Shown piece after piece: positions 24,202 through 33,697 of a stretch of DNA of 64,000 nt; the stretch's first letter is position 1, and every line of letters begins with the position of its first letter. The notes beneath the pieces were generated by a model that worked only from the letters and a program-made list of their open reading frames with translations, was not told the origin of the DNA and did no database searches. A program made the position numbers and the translations under genes. Origin of the DNA: JAEWSN01 sp942493335 (lineage in GTDB: Bacteria > Bacillota > Clostridia > DSM-8532); contig OW818693.1 in the NCBI GenBank assembly GCA_942493335.1, positions 744,001 to 808,000 of the forward strand. The letters are read 5' to 3'.

Positions 24202-25725
24202 TTACGATCCCCCGATCCGGGCATGATCGACAAGGAACCGCATCAGTTCGGCCGGTGGCTCCCGCAGGAATCTTGCATCATCGCCGAAGTACATTCCATA
24301 TGGAGCCTCCGCCGTACAGGGATCCCAGACCGGCAGGTCCTTTCCATTCGAATCCGGTCCGTTCGGATTGCCGTTCTTGATGAAGTGAACCCAATAATTG
24401 CACATCTGCCGTGCCAGATCGTAGTGTTTGCCGACGAACGGTCTCCAGCATTTGGCAAGGGTTTCAAAAAAGAACCACAGATCCACCGAGTGAAAGGTGC
24501 CGGGATTGTCCCATCCGGGAATTTCCGCATCAAACACATACCGGTACAACTGTACTTCACCGCTGTCCGTTCCGCATTTCTGCACCGCGACGCGTAGGGC
24601 GTGTTCAATGCTGCTGACGGAGGCTCGGGCGGTCACATCGGCCAAAGTTCCCTCATCCGCCCGAATCAGGGACAAATAGGTTTCCGCCTCTTCGCCGAAC
24701 CGTTCACGCGCCATCTGCCGCAGCGCGTCCAATGAGTCGACGACCGGTCCATGGAAGAATTCCGAGGAGGTATTCCCCCACAGAACAGGCACCATCAGAC
24801 GTTGGTTGTGTACAAACCGGGCAAAGGAGTTGCCCTGGCAGAACCGGCCATCGATGACTGTCCCCCAGAACCGGCCATAAGCCATGCATTTGTCACGAAT
24901 CTCAACCGCCGGCAGCAGGCGCGCCTCCGCTATCGTGGAAACACCCAGATAAGCCAGGAAATCCACGCCTTCCCGCTCCGCCTCCCTGAGCGCAGGCCAG
25001 TTACCCGGCATACGGTTGCCGTCGTAGACCGGCATGATGGCACCGCTCTCAACGATTGCGCGATGAAACAGCCCTTCGTTGTCCAGGCAGGTCAACTGGC
25101 TCATGACACTTCCCCCGCCGGCCGACTGGCCGCCGATGGTCACATGGTCCGGATCTCCGCCAAATGCGGCAATGTTGCGGCGTACCCATTGCATGCCGGC
25201 CTGCTGGTCCAGGTGCCCGAAGTTTGCCGGAGCATCCGGCGCTTCGGCAGTCAGTTCAGGATGGCACATGAATCCGAAGACATTCAACCTGTAATTCAGG
25301 GTCACCACCACAACGCCGCGACGGGCGATGCGTTCACCGTCGAATTCCATCTCGGCGGTGTGCCCGACCTGAAGCCCTCCCCCGAAGAACCAGACAAATA
25401 CCGGCAATTTCTCGTCCGTCCGCATGGCCGGCGTCCAGACATTCAAATGCAGGGAGTCCTCGTCCATCGGCAGATCCGGATCGACGGACCATTCCCGGGT
25501 GTAGATGTTGGCCACATCAATCACGGTCGGGGGCTGCATGGACATCGGCGCAAAGTCATGCGCCGGCAGGATGCCTGCCCAGGCTTGTGCAGGCTGAGGT
25601 GCGCGCCAGCGATTGTCGCCCGTTGGCGGCGCGGCAAAAGGAATGCCCTTGAAACTCGTGATGCGGGGATCGGCTGCGGGAAGGCCCTGTACAAGACCGG
25701 TTTCCGTTCTGACGACTCTAAGCAT
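24202..25725 (-). CDS. Type-B carboxylesterase (alpha/beta hydrolase)
   Basis: A 507-residue esterase. Family motifs are FKGIPFAAPP, EDSLHLNVWTP, the oxyanion-hole stretch FFGGGL, NYRLNVFGF and the nucleophile elbow GGQSAGGGS with Ser201. A catalytic Glu candidate is in NTSSEFF and His in FHSVDLWFF. No signal peptide is present, so it acts in the cytoplasm on imported esters. The ATG at 25723-25725 follows AAAGGAG by 8 bases. It is the last gene of the catabolic locus and is followed by a terminator. Likely substrates are acyl or aryl esters released from plant polymers; the exact one is unknown. Confidence 0.9.
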   Translation of the reverse strand: MLRVVRTETGLVQGLPAADPRITSFKGIPFAAPPTGDNRWRAPQPAQAWAGILPAHDFAPMSMQPPTVIDVANIYTREWSVDPDLPMDEDSLHLNVWTPAMRTDEKLPVFVWFFGGGLQVGHTAEMEFDGERIARRGVVVVTLNYRLNVFGFMCHPELTAEAPDAPANFGHLDQQAGMQWVRRNIAAFGGDPDHVTIGGQSAGGGSVMSQLTCLDNEGLFHRAIVESGAIMPVYDGNRMPGNWPALREAEREGVDFLAYLGVSTIAEARLLPAVEIRDKCMAYGRFWGTVIDGRFCQGNSFARFVHNQRLMVPVLWGNTSSEFFHGPVVDSLDALRQMARERFGEEAETYLSLIRADEGTLADVTARASVSSIEHALRVAVQKCGTDSGEVQLYRYVFDAEIPGWDNPGTFHSVDLWFFFETLAKCWRPFVGKHYDLARQMCNYWVHFIKNGNPNGPDSNGKDLPVWDPCTAEAPYGMYFGDDARFLREPPAELMRFLVDHARIGGS

Positions 25726-25920
25726 GACGTTTGCTCCTTTGCGTGATTGCCGGATCCTGTCGTGATGACATCGCATGTCCGACAGGATCCGCCCACCGTT
25801 TCATTTTGGCCTCAATGGAACAGGAATGCTTGCCTGGATATGAGTCTTGTGGTGAATCGAACTTCTATATGAAAACCTTGCGGTTTCTTGCATATGGCGG
25901 TACTGGGACCGCAGCACCGC

Positions 25921-26739
25921 TCAGATAGAGGGAGACACCGGCGGACTACCGTACATCCATGTCATCGCCTGTTCGATGTGCGCGTCCCAGTACGCCCAAT
26001 CATGCACACCGGGCCCCTCCCTGTATTCATGCGGAATGCCGAGCGTTTCGAGATGGGCATGGAAACTGCGATTCGCCCCGATGAGGAAATCCTCCGACCC
26101 ACAGGCCAGATAAATGCCCGGCAGCTCTTCACCCGTTTCGACAAGACGCTTGGCCAACGCCTTGGGATCCCGATCGCTGCCAAGCACCTGACCCGCCTCG
26201 CCGAACGTATGCCGGTAATAGCTGTAGGGCGCCACCGGGTTGGGATCTGTTTCCTTCATGCCGTCCACCATGTCGGTGATGAACGCGGAAGAAAAGGCGA
26301 TGATACCGCCGAAAGTCCCGGGATACCGCAATCCGGTACGCATGGCTCCGAAACCGCCCATGGAAAGTCCGCCGATGGAAGTGTCCGCGCGTTGGTGCGA
26401 CAGGGGGAACACGGAGCGGGTGAATGCCACGATTTCCTCTCCCGTCATCTTTCCATACAAGGCTCCGCGAACCTCGTCGTCGAGGAAGAAACTGTTTTCT
26501 GCGGAAGGCATGACGACCGCGACCCGATATTGGCGCGAAAGGGCTTCGATGCGGGAGCCCTGCAACCAACTCTGGTGGCTGCCCGAATATCCGTGCAGCA
26601 GGTAGAGCGTGCGAAATGGAACCGGAGACGCGACAGGCGATTTGTCCATGGAGTCCCACGACTCAATGGGCAGCAAAACCGTCATGGGCATGACCCGGTG
26701 CAAGGCGTTTGAGTAGTATTCAATTTGAAAGATTGCCAT
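25921..26739 (-). CDS. Esterase of the FrmB/antigen-85-like alpha/beta hydrolase group
   Basis: A 272-residue putative esterase. Motifs are RTLYLLHGYSGSHQSW (oxyanion side), the nucleophile elbow SIGGLSMGGFGAM, ACGSEDFL with the likely acid, and GVHDWAYWD with the likely His. Relatives include feruloyl and acetyl-xylan esterases as well as S-formylglutathione hydrolase. No signal peptide is present. GGAGGT lies 5 bases before the ATG at 26737-26739. It lies between the NTF2-like protein gene and the carboxylesterase gene on the same strand. Cytoplasmic deacylation of imported sugar esters is inferred from the locus. Confidence 0.88.
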   Translation of the reverse strand: MAIFQIEYYSNALHRVMPMTVLLPIESWDSMDKSPVASPVPFRTLYLLHGYSGSHQSWLQGSRIEALSRQYRVAVVMPSAENSFFLDDEVRGALYGKMTGEEIVAFTRSVFPLSHQRADTSIGGLSMGGFGAMRTGLRYPGTFGGIIAFSSAFITDMVDGMKETDPNPVAPYSYYRHTFGEAGQVLGSDRDPKALAKRLVETGEELPGIYLACGSEDFLIGANRSFHAHLETLGIPHEYREGPGVHDWAYWDAHIEQAMTWMYGSPPVSPSI

Positions 26740-26868
26740 CGGTTACCTCCAAAACACAGCGAGACTGGGCCTTCGCATGGCCCTTCAGGTGTTACGGTCA
26801 ACCATCCGATTCTCCTCGGCCTCCAGTCCGGCACCCCGGCCCTCAGACCGGAAGAGACCCAGTCGGTC

Positions 26869-27873
26869 TCAGGTCTGCGGATTTCGGCCGACGCCTGCCG
26901 GGAATGCGTCGACAAAGTTGATCTGCATGGCTTCTTCCTTGGTGATGGGCGTTCTTGTCCAATCGATGGTTTTCTCCAGGCCTGCGTAGTCGCAGATGCG
27001 GATGGCGCACAGAAGCCCATCCTCCCCGCGTTCATAGGCCGAGATGCCGGAGAGCGCGATGCGCGATAATTCCTCCTGCCCCTGCTTCGATACAATATGA
27101 ACCCATTCGATGATCGCTGTCACGTTGTCATCGGTGAGGGTCTCATACCGCATGCCGACACATCGGGGAATATAGCGGTTCATGCCCTCGAACTTCCTGC
27201 GGAGCTCCCCGCGGTTGTGATCCTGACTGCTGTGATCCTCCTGGCCTGCATCCTTGACCGGCTCATATCCGCCGAACACGCACCCCTCGCCCATGACGCC
27301 CATGATCCGGTCCACATCGACACCCGGCACATGATGAAGCGCCTCATAGTATTCCCGCATGGCACCTGTCAGCAGACCCGGATCACCCATTTCAAGATGC
27401 GCCGACCGGAACATCGGCCTGCGATAGGCTGTGAGCTCCGGAACATAAGAACAATGGCAGTACAGACGTACCTCGTCCAGCTTGTCGGCGGTTCGGAGAT
27501 CGCCGACGATGAACATCGGCACCTGGTTGATTTCACCCTCCACGACGAAATGGATGACGGCCTCCGTAATGGAACGTCCGTTGGCCCTGGTCTGAATGAC
27601 CGGCTGCACGCTTGCGCTTTGCGCATGGAAGGCGGCAAGCCACCCTTGCGCGAATGTGCGGATGTCGGGCAGTCCTTCGAAACGACCATAAGGCGCATCA
27701 ACCACGCACGGAACATTGCCGAACAGCTTCTTCTCGGAGAAGAATCCTGCAGCCTCATCCGCGGATCCGCCGCAGAGGGCGTTCATAAACCTCAGTTCAG
27801 GGGAATTTTCATGAATCAAGTGTCCCGGTTTTGTGTGAAGCTTTGCCAAAGCACACGTTTGCCTGATGTTCAT
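26869..27873 (-). CDS. Tandem NTF2/SnoaL-like protein of unknown function
   Basis: A 334-residue soluble protein that seems to hold two NTF2-like cone folds: residues about 25-160 (FFSEKKLFGNVPCVVDAPYG, then AVIHFVVEGEINQVPMFIVG) and about 165-315 (LTGAMREYYEALHHVPGVDVD, then ERGEDGLLCAIRICDY). Such folds include ester- or steroid-modifying enzymes and ligand-binding proteins. Its start overlaps the LacI-type regulator stop as ATGA, with GGGATAA a few bases before. No catalytic residues can be assigned. The coupling to the regulator and two esterase genes suggests a step in the same catabolic pathway, perhaps an isomerase or hydrolase. Confidence 0.7.
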   Translation of the reverse strand: MNIRQTCALAKLHTKPGHLIHENSPELRFMNALCGGSADEAAGFFSEKKLFGNVPCVVDAPYGRFEGLPDIRTFAQGWLAAFHAQSASVQPVIQTRANGRSITEAVIHFVVEGEINQVPMFIVGDLRTADKLDEVRLYCHCSYVPELTAYRRPMFRSAHLEMGDPGLLTGAMREYYEALHHVPGVDVDRIMGVMGEGCVFGGYEPVKDAGQEDHSSQDHNRGELRRKFEGMNRYIPRCVGMRYETLTDDNVTAIIEWVHIVSKQGQEELSRIALSGISAYERGEDGLLCAIRICDYAGLEKTIDWTRTPITKEEAMQINFVDAFPAGVGRNPQT

Positions 27874-29003
27874 GACGTTATCCCATTCTTTCCATCTTCG
27901 GTGACAAGTGTCTTCGCGGTTTTACGGATGCGTTTTTCACCCATGACGCTGCTCCCTCCACGCAGCTCCTCTTTCTCTTCCGGAAATCCGCCGCAACTTT
28001 CACGGAGAATCAGGCTGGTTTCCTCGCATAGGGTGACCGGCTGCGGAATGCGGCCATTGATCGTCTCCTGAATGAGTTCGATGCACTTTTTCACAATGCG
28101 CTCGACAGGCAGGTCGATGACCGAAAGACTTGGGCGCAGCAACCGATTGAGCGGCGTGTCGCCATACCCGAGCACCTCGATGTCTTGCGGAATGCGGATT
28201 CCCTGCCGTTCAAAAACCGTCAGTGCACCGGCCGCCATCGAACCGTGCACGAAAAAGACCGCAGACGGCCGCACATTCCCGGCCAGCAGCCGCAGCGCCG
28301 CATCGCGTCCCCCTTCCTCGGAGGAAGCCACGCAGATGGGATTCGCCGGGACAGCTTTCAGGCCCAGCCGCTGGCAGGCATCCTGAAAACCGAGCTTGCG
28401 CATTGCCAGGTGCCGCATCTCCAGTTCCGCCTCGACAAAGCACACATTGCGGTGCCCACGGGCATGGAACAACTCGGCCACCTTTGCGCCGGTATTGTAG
28501 TCATCCATACAGACGGCGCTGTGCCGCTCGTTCCGGCGGTTGAAGAAGACGACGGGCATGTTGCAGTTCTGGGCTTGAATGAATTCGACATCGGTATCCG
28601 AAGCGCCTACCACGATGACACCGTTGAACAGATTGTTTCGGAACACCTCTCCGATGGTGTCGACCTCGCCGTAGTGATACGGGCGGTAGACGACCTCGAC
28701 ATCGGCGCTGTCTTCGAGGATCGCCTCCTGGATGCCCCCGAAGAAGCGAACCAGCAGGTCCGACGAATAAAGGGAAGGCCAAAGTACGCCAATGATGGCC
28801 GTGTCATTGTCCGTCGCCTTCTGCCTCAGCCGTCGGGCATGGATGTTGGGCTGATAACCCAGTTTTTTCGCTTCCGCCCAGATCCGCTCCTGCGTTTTCC
28901 CGGCAATGCGCAATGCATCTCCACGCCCATTGAGTACGATGGACACGGTACCCGGAGACAGATTCAAACTTTCTGCGATCATTCGGATACTGGCCTTGGA
29001 CAT
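27870..29003 (-). CDS. LacI-family transcriptional regulator
   Basis: A 377-residue repressor. The N-terminal helix-turn-helix is IRMIAESLNLSPGTVSIVLN, with a hinge helix about residues 50-60. A periplasmic-binding-like effector domain follows (AIIGVLWPSLYSSDLL, then VYRPYHYGEVDT, then EVLGYGDTPLNRLLRPSLSV). The C-terminus extends about 35 basic residues beyond the usual end. AGGAAGAGGTG lies before the ATG at 29001-29003. It overlaps the MFS gene by 25 bases and the NTF2-like gene by 4 bases, so it is embedded in the operon it probably controls. The effector is likely a sugar or sugar ester of the pathway. Confidence 0.92.
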   Translation of the reverse strand: MSKASIRMIAESLNLSPGTVSIVLNGRGDALRIAGKTQERIWAEAKKLGYQPNIHARRLRQKATDNDTAIIGVLWPSLYSSDLLVRFFGGIQEAILEDSADVEVVYRPYHYGEVDTIGEVFRNNLFNGVIVVGASDTDVEFIQAQNCNMPVVFFNRRNERHSAVCMDDYNTGAKVAELFHARGHRNVCFVEAELEMRHLAMRKLGFQDACQRLGLKAVPANPICVASSEEGGRDAALRLLAGNVRPSAVFFVHGSMAAGALTVFERQGIRIPQDIEVLGYGDTPLNRLLRPSLSVIDLPVERIVKKCIELIQETINGRIPQPVTLCEETSLILRESCGGFPEEKEELRGGSSVMGEKRIRKTAKTLVTEDGKNGITS

Positions 29004-30187
29004 CGGTCACCTCTTCCTGCCGGACGTGTCCGGCTCGCATAAGCGATGGCAGCGATCACCATCAGGCCTGTGCAGACAAGAAACATGATATCATAGCCGT
29101 AAAACTGCGAGATCGCACCCCCGATCATTGGACCGAATCCCTGTCCAATGTCCGCTCCGATGAAGAACGTGGCAGCCGCCACCCCGCTGCGCGAAGCATC
29201 AAGTTTCTTCATGCAGGCCGCCTGGATGGAAGGCTGTGCGGCACCTTGTCCAAACGCCTTTGCCACCGCCGCCAGCAGAACAACCCACAGCACCGATGCC
29301 TGGGACAGCAGAAGACCTTCCAATGCAACCAGGGCAAGCGCGGGATACAGGATGAACGCAAGCCCCTTCCGATCGGACAGCTTGCCGACCATTGGCCGCA
29401 CGAAGAACAGGCACGCTGCCATCACGGTGAAGTACAGCCCGATATTGCCGATGTTTCGCGTTTCCCCGACCTGCACCAGGAAGGTGCCGACAATCCCGTT
29501 GGTAAAGGAGAATGCACCACCGAGCATCGCCAGCGGCAGCACCTCGGGTGCAATCAGATCACGCAGACGGATGCGGCGAAAGGAATCGGCCGTAAGGGCT
29601 GTACCCTTTCCCACATAAGGGATTCGCCACATCATCAGTGCGCCGGCGAGCAGAAAGCCGCCCGAAAGAAGGAAATCAACACGGTAGCTCAGCGTGTTCG
29701 AGATCAGGATGCCGAGGTTCGGCCCGATCGCCGTGGCAACAATATTGCCCATTCCATAGTAGCCGATCCCTTCGCCAAGCCGCTCCTGGGGCACAATGGA
29801 AGCGATGAGCGCGGACGACGCCGTACCGCTGACTGCAAAGGCGGAACCATGCAGGATGCGGAACAGTACCAGCAGCACCAGGTTCTCCGAGACGGAATAC
29901 CCCATTGCGGCAAGACCCATCACCGCCACCGCCCCTGTGAGTACCGCCTTCTTGTTGATGCGGTCCACCAGTACGGCTCCGAAGGGACGTACCACCAGTG
30001 CGGTGATCGAGAACAGGCCGGCGATGATGCCGGCGAGAGACAGCGACGCGCCGAGCAGGACGCTGTAATTGGACAGAATGGGCGACATCATGTAAAAGGA
30101 GGTGGAAGTCAGTGTGCCGATGGCCAACAGGCCGATGAAGGTTGGTGTCCACAGCGCGGACCGGGATTTCTGTCTGTTCATGTCCAT
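28979..30187 (-). CDS. Major facilitator superfamily transporter of the catabolic locus
   Basis: About 402 residues with 12 predicted helices. MFS motif A variants are visible as FGAVLVDRINKKAVL and VGKLSDRKGLAFIL. It resembles drug/sugar-efflux type MFS proteins. The start is taken at 30185-30187 (MDMNRQKSR), where GGAG lies 6 bases upstream; ATG codons at 30211 and 30199 are possible. It overlaps the LacI-type gene downstream and lies 73 bases after the esterase-fusion gene. It may import the ester substrate or export a product; direction cannot be told from the sequence. Confidence 0.85.
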   Translation of the reverse strand: MDMNRQKSRSALWTPTFIGLLAIGTLTSTSFYMMSPILSNYSVLLGASLSLAGIIAGLFSITALVVRPFGAVLVDRINKKAVLTGAVAVMGLAAMGYSVSENLVLLVLFRILHGSAFAVSGTASSALIASIVPQERLGEGIGYYGMGNIVATAIGPNLGILISNTLSYRVDFLLSGGFLLAGALMMWRIPYVGKGTALTADSFRRIRLRDLIAPEVLPLAMLGGAFSFTNGIVGTFLVQVGETRNIGNIGLYFTVMAACLFFVRPMVGKLSDRKGLAFILYPALALVALEGLLLSQASVLWVVLLAAVAKAFGQGAAQPSIQAACMKKLDASRSGVAAATFFIGADIGQGFGPMIGGAISQFYGYDIMFLVCTGLMVIAAIAYASRTRPAGRGDRCPRPVSE

Positions 30188-30260
30188 GCCCTTCTCCATC
30201 CCCCGTTCCATGAAGCGTTCACGCCATGGCCGACCTGCATGTCACCGGATTCATCCGACT

Positions 30261-31655
30261 TCACATCTCCGGGACGCCTTCGAGCAGCCGCAGAAGGATG
30301 CTGGCCGTGTATCGCCCCAGCAGTGCATGGTGATCGGAGACATACAACACGTTTGCGACCATGGAGGTCCGCTTGCCCAGCAGTTCCGAAGCGATCTCAC
30401 CGATCGGAACCAGGAATATGCCGCTGACAAGCAGGCAGGGTTTGCGGAGGGCGAGGTATTCGCCGTCCCGGGTCACGAGCAGGGCATCGGCATGGAACAC
30501 ATACACGGTTCCATCCGGGAACACGGCGCGGGCCGATGTGCCGGGATCGATCAGTTCCGTTTTGGCACCGAACAGGGTGGAAAGTCCCTCCACCGGCACG
30601 TAGACTTCCGGCGTTTCGAACATTTCCCCGATGTTCACCTTGTTGAAGTGTGGTTCGTCCGCCGGCGGCGTGATGAAGCGGGCATGCCCGAATGGCGATG
30701 GATGAAGATTTTCAATATGGTCGGCCTTGTAGACCCGGTTGCTGCCGATCGCGATGGCAACGCCGTCCGCATCGCCCGCCAGAAGCGACTGTGGCAGTTC
30801 CACGACGGATCTGCCGTCCACGCGCCGGGCATGCGAATACAGGAGATCCCACATCTGCTGTGCCGAGTCTGTCGGCTCGCGGTGCCCCATGCTCTGGATC
30901 TCGTGGTTGATGATCGGCGCACGGGTCCCGTGAAATACCAGATAATTGTCCTTGCCGCGGATGGTGAGGCTCGGCAGTCCCAGCACACCGTTCGCTTCGA
31001 GCCAGATCTCGCGGTTGAAGTCGTTCATGCCGTAGCGCTTGGCATAGAGATCCTTGGGCAGCGGATCGGGCAACTGGAAGAACACGTCCTTCTCGCCGCG
31101 CATCTGGTACAGCGGCAGCTCGCCGGCAGGCCTTTCTTCACCGATCATCTCCGCCGGCGACGGACCCGTCAGATTGCCGGCTGCGGCAAGCATCTCCGGA
31201 TGCCTCATGGTAAAGGCCAGGGTCATCATCTCGCCATTGGACATGCCCTGCATGTAGATCCGCGAGCCATCCACGTGGTACTTGCCACGCAGGTGGAGGA
31301 TGAGCGCTTCGAGGAAGTCCACGTCCTCATCGCCACAGGTCCACATGCCGGGCACGGGCGCGTTCGGATAGACAACCAGGAAGCCCTGGCGTTCCGCCAT
31401 CAGATGCCAGATGGTGTAGTTCGCCCAGCGCAGGCCGTCGTTGCCGCCGCCATGCAACTGGACGACGAGCGGGACCGGTTTGCTGCCGTCGTAGGATTCC
31501 GGAACATATTCATACCAGGTGAATGTGCAGCCCGCAAGAAGCGTTTCCTGCACTGCACGCAGTCCCTGGGGGACCGGCACCTTGTTCATGGGCTCGAATG
31601 AGCGGACTGTGGCGGCCCGGTTGCCATGGACGGGATTCGACATCGTTAATCGCAT
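30261..31655 (-). CDS. PHB-depolymerase/feruloyl-esterase-like hydrolase fused to a copper-amine-oxidase-N-like domain
   Basis: A 464-residue protein. Residues about 40-330 are an alpha/beta hydrolase of the LpqC/PHB-depolymerase group, with oxyanion motif VVQLHGGGND (64-73) and nucleophile Ser139 in QGMSNGEMM. His candidates lie in INHEIQSMGHREP. Residues about 350-460 (VYVPVEGLSTLFGAKTEL, then SGIFLVPIGEIASELLG) resemble the small copper-amine-oxidase N-terminal (stalk) domain that is usually extracellular. No signal peptide is seen, which is odd for both modules. AGAGG lies 6 bases before the ATG at 31653-31655. It is the first gene of the downstream half of the locus. Substrate esters are unknown. 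Confidence 0.78.
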   Translation of the reverse strand: MRLTMSNPVHGNRAATVRSFEPMNKVPVPQGLRAVQETLLAGCTFTWYEYVPESYDGSKPVPLVVQLHGGGNDGLRWANYTIWHLMAERQGFLVVYPNAPVPGMWTCGDEDVDFLEALILHLRGKYHVDGSRIYMQGMSNGEMMTLAFTMRHPEMLAAAGNLTGPSPAEMIGEERPAGELPLYQMRGEKDVFFQLPDPLPKDLYAKRYGMNDFNREIWLEANGVLGLPSLTIRGKDNYLVFHGTRAPIINHEIQSMGHREPTDSAQQMWDLLYSHARRVDGRSVVELPQSLLAGDADGVAIAIGSNRVYKADHIENLHPSPFGHARFITPPADEPHFNKVNIGEMFETPEVYVPVEGLSTLFGAKTELIDPGTSARAVFPDGTVYVFHADALLVTRDGEYLALRKPCLLVSGIFLVPIGEIASELLGKRTSMVANVLYVSDHHALLGRYTASILLRLLEGVPEM

Positions 31656-31955
31656 GAGGAACCTCTTTCCGCAGAATGCTATTTCGTTTTAGCCATCGCC
31701 AAACCGATAATATCATGACAACGGAACCAACGCAATGCCCGTGCATGTTCCGGAAAGAAACGTCGATATGGTTCGCGTATACCAGACAACCAATGTCATC
31801 TCCAGGCTGGAGAGCCGTCTGGATGGGCTGCTGCAGGGTATCGTACGCGGCATGATCTCTCAGGAATGCGCCGGTCCGCGTAACAAAGTCCGGTCGGACG
31901 CAGGGCCGTCGCCTAACCGGCAACAGCCGAACAAACCCTGACGGACGCAAGGGCA
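31656..31955. other. Intergenic region between ABC permease and esterase-fusion genes
   Basis: 300 bases without a supported gene; short frames here lack ribosome binding sites and family sequence. It probably holds the promoter for the esterase-fusion gene and the LacI-type operator, but I could not point to a convincing -35/-10 pair or palindrome. Confidence 0.5.
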
Positions 31956-32783
31956 TTATTTCAGAATCGCTCCGGCTGTCAGTGCCTTTTCGATCTGCTC
32001 GTTGGCCAGCAGGTAAACCAGTGCAGTCGGTACACTGACGATGATCATGGCCGCGCCGATCTGTCCCCAGTGCGAGACCCCGATGCTGACGAAAAAATTC
32101 AAAAGGCCGACAGTCAGCGGTCGGATCTTGTTCTCCGCACCCAGAATGAATGCGAGAAAGAATTCATTGTAGGTGTTCATGAAAATCAGCGCGCACTGTG
32201 TGGCGATGGCGGGCTTCGTGACAGGCAGGATGATGGAGAAAAAGGCGCGGTAGATGTTGCAGCCGTCAATGCATGCGGCTTCTTCCAGTTCCCGCGGGAG
32301 TCCCCTGAAGAACGCCGCCATCATCAGCACGCAGGAGGGCAGCGCAAAGGCGGCATACGGCAGGATGAGACTCAAGTGCGTACCTTTGAGGCCCATGTTG
32401 CGGACCATGATCAGAATGGGGATGATGACGACCTGGACGGGAACGATGAGCCCCATCGCAATGTAGCTCATGGCCACTCCCCTGAGTTTCCAGTTCAGTC
32501 GGGTGATGGCGTATGCGAGCATGCTTCCCAGCAGGATGGTGATGACTATGGTGGCGGATGCATAGATCAGGCTGTTCGCCAGGTAAGGAAGAAAGGTGAA
32601 CTTCGCCAATGCGTCGGGATAGTTGTTGAATGCCCAGGTCTGCGGAAGCCCGAACGGGTTGTCGTAGACCTCGCTTTTCGTCTTCAGGGAGATGTTCAGC
32701 ATCCAGTACAAGGGGAAAAGAAAGGACAGACCGATGACTGTCATGATGAATCCAGTCAGGATTTTTGTGATTTTCTGCCTCAC
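31956..32783 (-). CDS. ABC sugar importer permease (MalG/CUT1 type)
   Basis: A 275-residue inner-membrane protein with six helices. The EAA loop that docks the ATPase is RELEEAACIDGCNIYRAFFS. The start is taken as GTG at 32781-32783 (VRQKITKILTG), because GGAGG lies 8 bases upstream; the frame extends further but would overlap the upstream permease. It pairs with the permease before it. No ABC ATPase is encoded in the locus, so, as is common for CUT1 importers of Firmicutes, a shared MsmK-like ATPase elsewhere is expected. Confidence 0.9.
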   Translation of the reverse strand: MRQKITKILTGFIMTVIGLSFLFPLYWMLNISLKTKSEVYDNPFGLPQTWAFNNYPDALAKFTFLPYLANSLIYASATIVITILLGSMLAYAITRLNWKLRGVAMSYIAMGLIVPVQVVIIPILIMVRNMGLKGTHLSLILPYAAFALPSCVLMMAAFFRGLPRELEEAACIDGCNIYRAFFSIILPVTKPAIATQCALIFMNTYNEFFLAFILGAENKIRPLTVGLLNFFVSIGVSHWGQIGAAMIIVSVPTALVYLLANEQIEKALTAGAILK

Positions 32784-32797
32784 GACCGGCGCCTCCA

Positions 32798-33682
32798 CTA
32801 AAATTCGATTTTCTCTCTTGCTACAAAGCGGTTGATGAAAAAATTGATGACCAGACATTCCAGAATGAAGAGGAGGGCAATCGCGCAGCCCTGGCCGAAA
32901 TCCGAAGTGGAAAAGGCCTTGTAGTAGAGCTGGTAGATGACTGTTCGGGATGCGTCTCCCGGTCCGCCGCCGGTCATGATGCGGACGTGTGCGAACTGGG
33001 CCATGCAGCCGAGGGTGGAAATCACCAACAGATACTTTGTAATGTCCTGCAGGAGGGGAATGGTGATCTTCAGGCTGACCTGCAGGAAGCCCGCCCCGTC
33101 GATGGTGGCTGCCTCATAATAGGTGGGGGGAATGGATTTGATGCCCGTATAGAACAGCAATGCATTCAGACCGATGTACTGCCATAAAAAAGCAATGGCG
33201 ATGGCGGGCACAACCGTCCGATCATCCGAAAGCCAGGCCAGCGCAAGATTTCCAAGCCCAAGCCCGCGCAGGATGCTGTTGATCAGACCCCAGTTGGGTT
33301 CATACAGGGCGATCCACATCTGGGCAATGACCGTGACGGACAGAACGGCAGGAAAGACGCTGCTCGCCTTGAAAAAACGGCGGACACCATCGGTCTGCCG
33401 ATCCAGCGCTAGGGCAAGAAGCAGCGAGACGGGCAGTCCGACGAGCAGGGAGAGCAGGACGATCAGAAACGTATTTCTGTTGGCCCGCCAGAAAGCCGCG
33501 TCATTGAATACTTTCAGGTAATTCGCGAAGCCGACATTGCCGGAATTGATGAACCCGTTGTTCTTCTGGAAGCTGATGGCGATTTCCGGAAAAATCGGAT
33601 AGATGACGAATGCTGAAAACAGAGACAGCGCAGGGAACGCAAACAGAAAGACCGCCAGCCTGTTGCTGAAATATTTCTCCAT
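32798..33682 (-). CDS. ABC sugar importer permease (MalF/UgpA CUT1 type)
   Basis: A 294-residue inner-membrane protein with six helices. The EAA loop is PPTYYEAATIDGAGFLQVSL. The ATG at 33680-33682 follows AGGAGT by 4 bases, directly after a strong hairpin that separates it from the solute-binding-protein gene. The gap to the second permease is 14 bases. Together with the binding protein it forms an oligosaccharide importer. Confidence 0.9.
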   Translation of the reverse strand: MEKYFSNRLAVFLFAFPALSLFSAFVIYPIFPEIAISFQKNNGFINSGNVGFANYLKVFNDAAFWRANRNTFLIVLLSLLVGLPVSLLLALALDRQTDGVRRFFKASSVFPAVLSVTVIAQMWIALYEPNWGLINSILRGLGLGNLALAWLSDDRTVVPAIAIAFLWQYIGLNALLFYTGIKSIPPTYYEAATIDGAGFLQVSLKITIPLLQDITKYLLVISTLGCMAQFAHVRIMTGGGPGDASRTVIYQLYYKAFSTSDFGQGCAIALLFILECLVINFFINRFVAREKIEF

Positions 33683-33697
33683 ACCCACTCCTGAAAA

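Noticed and set aside
24061..24617. Plus-strand frames antisense to the carboxylesterase gene
   Set aside because: They are mirror frames of a well-supported gene and have no translation signals.
31735..31941. 68-residue plus-strand frame in the gap between permease and esterase genes
   Set aside because: No ribosome binding site, no recognisable motif and a composition like non-coding DNA.
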